NCBI RefSeq assembly: GCF_030272615.1
Contig: NC_081414.1
Span: 337,020,002 to 337,084,001, forward strand
Reading direction: 5' to 3'
DNA length: 64,000 bases
Source of the DNA: Cryptomeria japonica
Taxonomy: Eukaryota > Streptophyta > Pinopsida > Cupressales > Cupressaceae
The notes under the pieces were generated by a model. The model had not been told where the DNA came from. It worked only from the letters and a program-made list of their open reading frames with translations, and ran no database searches. The position numbers were made by a program, and so were the translations under genes. Position 1 is the first letter of the stretch, and each line of letters starts with the position of its first letter. Of the stretch, positions 57,688 through 64,000 are shown piece by piece.

Positions 57688-58830
57688 ATGATAACTAGAG
57701 GTGTTATCTTTAAGAAGGAGAGTCCAAGATATGAATGAATGAATTATTCTATATGGAAGAACCAGATGGAGGTGCACTTAAGATGTCTTGGAGAGGATTA
57801 TAGGAAAATTACAAAGAATGCCTATTTTGTTCCTCGGAATGGACTGGTTACTACTAATGAGATCAAGGAAGCTGAAAATAACATTAGAGTGAAGGAAGAA
57901 TTGTTGAGCTCCCTGACCAATTCAGAGATGGCTAACGTAATGGGACTTTAGACTACACATGAGATCTAGAAGAAGCTTGAGACCTTGTATGAAGAAGATA
58001 AACAAGTCAAAGTTGCTAAGTTGCAGAGTTTGAAAGGGAAGCATGAGATGCTAAAGATGGGAGAACATGAGAACATAAACACCTTTATGGCTAAGGTGAA
58101 TGAACTTGTCCTAGGTATTAGATGTGACAGTGGAACCCTTGAAGAAGATGAAATTATTGATAAGGTGTTGAGATCATTTCCTCCTCCTTACAAATAGAAG
58201 GTAGTTGCTATTGATGAGATCCAGAGTGTAACTACTATGACAAGAGATATATTGGTTGGAAAGATTGCGGCATTTGAACTGAGCAAATTTGGTGAATCAC
58301 ATGGAAAGTCTGAGACAACATTTAGAGCATTTGTATCCAAAAAGAAGAAGTATGATCCTAATGAATGAAAAATATCTTGATATGAAAGAGATAGAAGAGA
58401 GATGGAAGAGAAAGAAAGAGAATTGGATGAGCTTGAAGCACTGATTGCCAAGAGATTACTTAAGGGAGCTGGTAAGTATGATGGAAAATTGCCTTTGAAA
58501 TTTTTCTCTTGCAATAAGATAGGACATTTTGCTTCTAGATGCCTAGAGAGAATGTCTAAATATGATAGGTGTGAAAAATTTGATAAGCATGATAAGAATG
58601 ATAGATATGAGAAGCATGAGAAGTACGATAAACCTTACAAGCCTAATCAGAAGTATAAGAATCAGAAGAACTTTTATTATGCTATTGATGAAGGTGTTAC
58701 AAATGAAGAATCAAAAGGAGATGAAGCTATGTTGATTGCTATCAAAGAAGATGGACCGATATCTATTGATTATGCAAGTTTAACTATTGAGGAGAAAGAT
58801 TTAGCTCCTAAAGTTGAAGAGAAAGATGAA
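57688..58830 (+). pseudogene. gag: Copia E gag
   Basis: The ATG at 57688 reads MITRGVIFKKESPRYE, then a TGA. The frame 57739-57951 continues NYSIWKNQMEVHLRCLGEDY to a TAG; 57985-58197 carries KGKHEMLKMGEHENINTFMA; and 58402-58833 carries the C-terminus. The zinc knuckle near 58498-58540 reads FFSCNKIGHFASRC, so the first cysteine is replaced by Phe. A Lys/Asp/Tyr-rich repetitive stretch follows (DRCEKFDKHDKNDRYEKHEK). Four or more breaks. Confidence 0.88.
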
Positions 58831-59040
58831 TAGGTGATTGACAATGGTTGTTCACATCAAATGACCAGTGATAAAAGAAAATTTCTGAGTATGGAAAGCT
58901 ATGATGGTGGAATAGTAACATTTGGAGATGACAAAGCCTGTGTGATCCATGGTAGAGGTTCTATTTACTTTGATGGTAAGCATAATACTAGTGATGTCCT
59001 GTATGTTAAAGGTTTGAAGTATAATCTCTAAGTGTTGGAC
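58831..59040 (+). pseudogene. Copia E protease
   Basis: A TAG at 58831 precedes VIDNGCSHQMTSDKRKF. The active site is D-N-G instead of D-S-G, with the aspartate kept. GDDKACVIHGRGSIYFDGKH follows and ends at a stop near 59031. Confidence 0.82.
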
Positions 59041-59042
59041 AT

Positions 59043-60120
59043 ATGGTTGATAAAGGTTATCATTTGCAGTTTAAGAATGGAAAATGCAAGATCCTAAATG
59101 CCTCTGGTATAGAGATTGCATCTGGAACTAAGAATGAAGGTAATATCTTTCATTTGAATGCTGGTGAGAAAAGTTGTTTGATTTCTCAGATTGATGAAAG
59201 TTGGTTGTGGTATAGGAGAATGTGTCATGTTAATTTTGACTCAATGATTAAGATCAGTTCTACACAAGCTGTTAGAGATCTGCCTAAAATTGTTCAACCT
59301 ACTAATCTGGTATGCAAGGAATGTCAAATGGGTAAGCAAAGAAGAATTTCTTTCAAGAGTAAGAAGTATACATCTGATGGATTGCTAGATCTTGTACATA
59401 CTGACCTATGTGGACCTACAAACATTAGAAGTTTACAGGGTGACAGATACTTTATGTTATTGATTGATGATTATTCCAAGGTGATGTGGGTTGTCTTTTT
59501 GAAGGAAAAATCAGAAGCATTGGACAAATTCAAGATATTCAAAGAAAAAGTTGAGACTGAAACAAGACTGAAGGTGAAATGTCTGAGTTCTGACAGAGGA
59601 GGTGAATTTTTTTCTGGTGAGTTTGATTCATTCTATGAGAAGCATGGAATTGGAAGACAATTATCTACTCCTAGAACCCCACAACAAAATGGAGTTGTTG
59701 AAAGGAAGAACAAGATTGTCTTGGATGCTGCAAGGACTATGTTGATTGAAAGCAATGTTTTGAAGATCTATTGGAGAGAAGTTGCTAGCACTATTGTTTA
59801 TACATTCAATCAAGTACATACAAAAGGTGATAGCGATAAGACTCCTTATGAGCTATGGTCTGGTCATGTTTCTACTATGAGATATTTCAAAATTTTTGTA
59901 GCTAGTGTTATATCAAGAGAGATGAGGATATAGGAAAGTTTGATGCAAGAAGTGATAAAGGAATTTTATTAGGGTATTCAACAAAGAGAAACACCTATCG
60001 GTGCTACAATAAAAGACTGAGAAAGATTGTGGAAAGTGAAAATGTGAAGGTTGAAGAGAACTGTGGAAAAGATATCAGAGCATGTGGGTATGATGATGGT
60101 CAGCATATTGCTCTAACACT
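59043..60120 (+). pseudogene. Copia E integrase
   Basis: A 296-residue frame (59043-59933) holds WLWYRRMCHVNFD (the first zinc-binding His replaced by Tyr), VCKECQMGKQRRISFK, LVHTDLCGPTNIRSLQG (Asp), LIDDYSKVMWVVFLKEKSEA, LSSDRGGEFFSGEF (Asp) and TPQQNGVVERKNKIVLDAAR (Glu). All three catalytic residues are present and the frame is long, so this is among the best-kept domains in the window. A shift at about 59925 breaks the C-terminal part. Confidence 0.9.
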
Positions 60121-60389
60121 TATTTAGACTGAAGAATTGAAGTAGAATGATTCGGTAGAGATGTAGCTAATCCAGATATTGCTTCCATTGGTGGAGAGGT
60201 GGAGGAACCTAAAAAATTAGAATAATCAGAAGACTCTGAGGTATGTAAGATTAAATCATTCTAAAAATTAGATTATTGATGATAAAAATAAAGGTGTGAT
60301 GACTAGAAGGCTAGCTGCTGAAGAGGTATGTTTGATTTCTAAAATTTAACCTAAAGATGTTCCCGAGGCTTGCAAAGATGAAAATCAGT

Positions 60390-61090
60390 TAAGGGATATG
60401 GAAGAAGAATTGAATTAGATTGAAAAGAATAACACATGGGAACTTGTGCCTACACCTGAAGACAATAATGCAATAGGTACTAAATGGATATTCAGGAACA
60501 AATTGAATGAAGTTGGTGAAGTTGTCAGAAATAAAGCAAGATTGGTATGCAAAGGATATTCCTAGAAAGAAGGAATTGATTATGAGGAGACTTTTTCTCT
60601 GGTAGGTAGAATTGAAGCTATTAGACTATTACTTGCATGTGTTGCTTATAAAGATTTCAAGGTATATCAAATGTATGTCAAGTCATCCTTTTTGAATGGC
60701 AGCCTTGAGGAAGAAGTCTAAATTGAGAAACTTGATGGATTTTCATTATTAGATGATGGAGATATGTTATGCAAACTGAAGAAAGCTCTTTATGGATTGA
60801 AACAAACCCCTAGAGCCTGGTATGCTAGATTGGATAAGTACTTGCTAAAATTGGGTTTTAATAAAGGTACTACTTACAGTAATCTATATTTCAAGATTAA
60901 GAATAATATTTTGATTGTTGAAAGTTTTTGTTGATGACATTATCTTTGGAGGATATGATAACTTGAGCATGAAGCTTTCCAGTGATATGCAGAAAGAATT
61001 TGAGATGTCTATGGTAGGAGAGATGAAATTTTTCTTAGGTTTGAAGATTGCATAGGTTGGAAAAGGTATTTTTATATCTTAAACTAAATA
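60390..61090 (+). pseudogene. Copia E reverse transcriptase
   Basis: This reads [29 protein letters not shown] (stop), EGIDYEETFSLVGRIEAIRL, CKLKKALYGLKQTPRAWYAR and FNKGTTYSNLYFKI. A one-base shift near 60920 lies just before the catalytic loop, which continues as FVDDIIFGGYDN in another frame, then EMKFFLGLKIA. At least four breaks. Confidence 0.88.
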
Positions 61091-61091
61091 C

Positions 61092-61820
61092 GTGAAGGAA
61101 TTACTGAAGAAGTTTGGATTAGAAGACTCTAAACCGGTTGGAACTCCTATGGTGATTGGCTGCAAATTACTTAAAAATGATGAATCTATGAAAGCTAATC
61201 AGACCTTGTATAGATATATGGTTAGTGGACTGCTATACTTGACTCAGTCTAGACCTAACATAATGCATGTTGTATGCATGGCTGCTAGATATCAAGCTGA
61301 TCCAAAAGAGAGTCATGTCACTGTTGTAAAGAGGATATTCAGATACTTGAAAGGGACTATGTATTATGGTTTGTGGTATTCGAGGAATGATGATTTAATG
61401 TTATGTGCTTACACTGATGCTAATTGGGCTGGTGATGTTGATGACTGTGAGAATAACTCTAGTGGTGCATTCCTTTTGGGTAATAAATTGGTTTCATGGG
61501 AATGTAAGAAACAAGATTCAGTTTCCCTATCTACTATTGAAGATGAATACATTGTTGCTGCTAGAAATTGTACTCAGGTACTTTGGATGAAGCAAATGTT
61601 GAAGGATATCAACGTTATCTATGATGAGCCTACTGCCATATATTGTGATAATTCTAGTGCTATCAATATGTCTACGAACCCGGTGCAACATTCAAAGACT
61701 AAACATGTGTTAATCAAGTATCTTTTCTTGAGAGAAAAAGTCAATGAAGAGGATGTGAAGTTGGAATATGTGCCTACAAAGGAACAAATTGCTGATCTAT
61801 TTTCACTTAGACTTTTCTAG
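61092..61820 (+). pseudogene. Copia E RNase H
   Basis: A 242-residue open frame reads LLKKFGLEDSKPVGTPMVIG, MVSGLLYLTQSRPNIMHVV, LCAYTDANWAGDVDDCENNS, STIEDEYIVAARNCTQVLWM, IYCDNSSAINMSTNPVQHSK and ends near TKEQIADLF. The acidic catalytic residues are all recognisable. It is uninterrupted until a shift close to the normal C-terminus. Confidence 0.9.
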
Positions 61821-62166
61821 TAGATACATTTGTCTATTTGAGAGACAAGTTAGGGGTATCCACACCTACTGATGAGAACTAGATGCAAGGAGTTGCATCA
61901 ATCCGGTGGACTTCACAACCTTATCTTTTTTTACGGATTGATGAGTTGGTGCTGCTCCTTTGGTGGAGTAGTTTGTTGGATTGATTATCTATTTAAGGGG
62001 TAGAGAATCATGTTTTTTGTTCTTGAAGACCTTTGTCATGGTTGTCAAAGGGGGAGAGAAGCATGTGAAAAACTATTTTATCTGCCTAATCTTGGGGGGA
62101 GTTTTTTGGAGATATTTTTTTCTTTGCATTGACTATTTTTCACATTCATATGTTGCCATCAATGCC

Positions 62167-62178
62167 AAAGGGGGAGAT
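62167..62178 (+). other. Polypurine tract of Copia E
   Basis: AAAGGGGGAGA immediately before the 3' LTR. A second similar tract, CAAAGGGGGAGAGAAG, lies 120 bp upstream at 62046-62061. Spacer 61821-62166 has no gene. Confidence 0.8.
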
Positions 62179-63517
62179 TGTTGGATATTGTTGCTGCTAG
62201 GATATGTTGTTGTTAGTGATGTCAACATATTCCTGTGATTTATTTCTCTAGCGTTTGCAGATTGGTTTATTGGGATCATGGTTTGGTGTATGGAGTATTT
62301 TTAGTATCATTATATCTTTTTGTATTGATTTCAGTGATCCAGAAAGATTAATTTATCATATCATATGATTTGGTTTGTAGTTTGTTTTTTTAATCAGTGT
62401 TTTGCAGAGTTTATTATTTCCTATGGTATATTCTGGCGTGATCAAATATTGAGTTGCAGTTTTGAAAGATTGTTTGGGATGGTCTTGTGTATCTTCCTTT
62501 CAGATGGTTCATGATTTGGTGCTTTGCGAGTTATCTTTCTTTGTGACAGTTGTTGTTGTTTGATTTTTCTTTAGTTTTAGATGTTGATCGATGAATATTT
62601 GATAAGTTGTGTTGGTGTAGCTATTACTGATGATTATAACGTGCTTTCTGGTGTTTCCTAATTATGTCCTATTTGTTTTGATGATCTGCATTGATTGTTG
62701 TGCAATTTTTTGGTGATTTTGTTGTTCTGGTGATTTTCTTCATGTTATGCAGTATTCTTGGTGGTGTAGCATGTTACGGTTGATCTTGGCATGATTTCCA
62801 ATGGTGTTGCATATTTGGAGATTTGATTTAGGTCCATGTTATATCATGTATTGGTTCAATGGTTGATCTTTTTATCATGTAATGTAATTTTGTATTTGTG
62901 AGTTGATGGTTTAGCCGACCTTGTAGTCAAGGTTGATGAATTATATAAATAGGTGATAAAGTCATGCAATTTGGGTATTGAGGTTGTGTCTGCATTATCA
63001 AAGAGTGGTATTTGTGTGAATATAAGGATTCATCTTTTGGCGTGGTGTATTGAGAAAAGATTGGTGTAGAGTAGACAAATGTGCTTAACTAAAACTATCA
63101 TCAAGCATTATCAGATGTTATTATTGCAGTTCATTCCTTCTAGATTGTAGCCTGAATCTTGTTGCAAGCCAATTAGACTTTCTTGAGGGTTGTAGCCTTT
63201 TGGGTTATTGTATCTTGAGCTATAAGCTCTAGGTAGTGTGCTTGTGCCTGAATGTTGCTGCATTCCCCATTGTAATTATTCTCACATACTACTCTAGAGT
63301 ATCATCTTATTGTGGGTAGGTTCCCACAATGGTTTTTCCCTTAACTAGGTTTTCCACATCAAAATCTTGGTGTTATGTGTTGTGATGTGAATTTTCTTAT
63401 CTTTATTATTGTTGCAGTTTATCATATTTGTATTTGTGGTTAAGTTTGTTAATCTGGTAGAAACTGATTCACCCCCCTCCCCCCTCTCTTAGTTTTCCTT
63501 CATTGTTGTTGCCAACA
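62179..63517 (+). repeat. 3' LTR of Copia E
   Basis: 1,339 bp, starting TGTTGGATATTGTT and ending GCCAACA. A TATA-like motif lies at 62944-62951. It differs from the 5' LTR by scattered substitutions and the extra segment around 63125-63270. Confidence 0.9.
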
Positions 63518-64000
63518 AGACCTTGTATGAAGGTGACAGTCATGTGAAAGTTGCTAAGTTGTAGAGCTTGAAAGGAAAGTATGAGAACTTGAAGATGGGT
63601 GAATATGAGAATATTACTTCTTTTTATCCAGAAAGTGAATGAGGTTGTGTGCGGAATCAGATGTGTTGGTGGAGTCCTTGAAGATTCTAATATTGTTGCT
63701 CAAGTGTTGAGATCCTTGCCTCCTACTTACAAGCATAAAGTTGCTGCTATTGATGAGATCTGAATTGTGACAAATGTGACAAGAGATATGTTGGTTGGTA
63801 AGCTAGCTGCTTTTGAGCTAAATAAGTTTGGAGACCCTCTTCCTAATACTAAATCTACATTCAAAGCTACTATTTCTGGGAAACAATGATATGATCAAGG
63901 TGAAAGTTCTACAAGAGTATCTAGATATGAGAAAGATATGAAAGAGATAGAAGATGAAGAAAGAGAGATTGAGAAGCTTGAAGCACTTATTGCCAGAAGA
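63518..64000 (+). pseudogene. gag: Copia F gag, continued to window end
   Basis: It resumes in the gag body with TLYEGDSHVKVAKL, then a stop, LKGKYENLKMGEYENITSF, a frame change, VLRSLPPTYKHKVAAIDEI, a stop and TRDMLVGKLAAFELNKFGDP. It continues past the window. It corresponds to Copia B gag at about 31700-32020 on the other strand. Confidence 0.85.

Larger units (their letters stand above)
56387..63517 (+). mobile_element. Copia element E
   Basis: A full-length 7.1-kb forward element inserted in the gag of element F. The 5' LTR is 56387-57631 and the 3' LTR 62179-63517. Flanks AAACA (56382-56386) and AGACC (63518-63522) align with the same gag position, where the B-family gag reads AGACC, so they are a decayed duplication. 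The order is gag, protease, integrase, RT, RNase H. Multiple stops and shifts make it non-functional. Confidence 0.9.
54603..64000 (+). mobile_element. Copia element F (B family), running out of the window
   Basis: It opens with an LTR of the same family as Copia B (54603-56040), then a primer site, a gag start at 56096, an interruption by Copia E (56387-63517), and gag continuing from 63518 to the end of the window. The remaining genes and 3' LTR lie beyond 64000. Confidence 0.85.

Noticed and set aside
1-64000. Integrated pararetrovirus or other viral genome
   Set aside because: No movement protein or coat-protein gene of that type. All RT regions sit between LTRs or in LINEs with the gene order of retrotransposons.
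1-64000. tRNA or rRNA genes
   Set aside because: No cloverleaf with A and B boxes or rRNA-like conserved stretch was recognised; the tRNA-like matches are only primer-binding sites beside LTRs.

Overview
This window looks like intergenic DNA from a very large, AT-rich plant nuclear genome. The scale of nesting, the long decayed LTRs and the near absence of host genes suggest a gymnosperm such as a conifer, but that is inference. I see no intact host gene, no tRNA or rRNA gene, no CRISPR array and no bacterial operon. Almost everything readable is retrotransposon: Copia, Ty3 (Tat/Ogre-like) and LINE. Every coding region carries stops, frameshifts or deletions, so all are annotated as pseudogenes.

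Layout. (1) Bases 1-38039 form a four-level nest. The outermost layer is a reverse-strand LTR element ('R'), with left LTR 1-247 plus 33737-33900, interior 33901-36216 and right LTR 36217-38039. A reverse-strand Copia element ('B', 248-33731) inserted into R's left LTR, with near-matching 5-bp target duplications ATGAT/ATGAC. A forward-strand giant Tat/Ogre-like Ty3 element (3654-29006) sits in B's reverse transcriptase region. A forward Copia element ('L3', 14763-20684, target duplication CTTAT) inserted into the second RNase H of that Ty3 element. Separately, a probable solo LTR (522-1738, target duplication CATAA) sits in B's left LTR. (2) Bases 38040-43400 hold a 79-bp tandem repeat, a 5'-truncated reverse-strand LINE (38725-40540) with a 17-bp target duplication, an AT-rich hairpin, and a second, forward LINE RNase H relic followed by an unrecognised coding relic with a coiled-coil-like tail. 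(3) Bases 43422-46160 hold an LTR-like stretch and low-information DNA. (4) A reverse Copia element ('C') fills 46161-53087. (5) From 54603 to the window end a forward Copia element ('F', same family as B) is split in its gag by another forward Copia element ('E', 56387-63517).

How the parts work together. In the Copia elements, the LTRs carry promoter-like TATA motifs, initiator-Met-tRNA-type primer sites lie next to the 5' LTRs, and purine tracts lie next to the 3' LTRs. Gag, protease, integrase, RT and RNase H follow in Copia order. The Ty3 element has the order gag, protease, RT, RNase H, second (archaeal-type) RNase H, integrase, which marks the Tat/Ogre group.

The most unusual feature is that the multi-kilobase LTRs of this Ty3 element carry an antisense coding region recognisable as a Plant Mobile Domain. 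They also carry arrays complementary to an array in the element's own leader.
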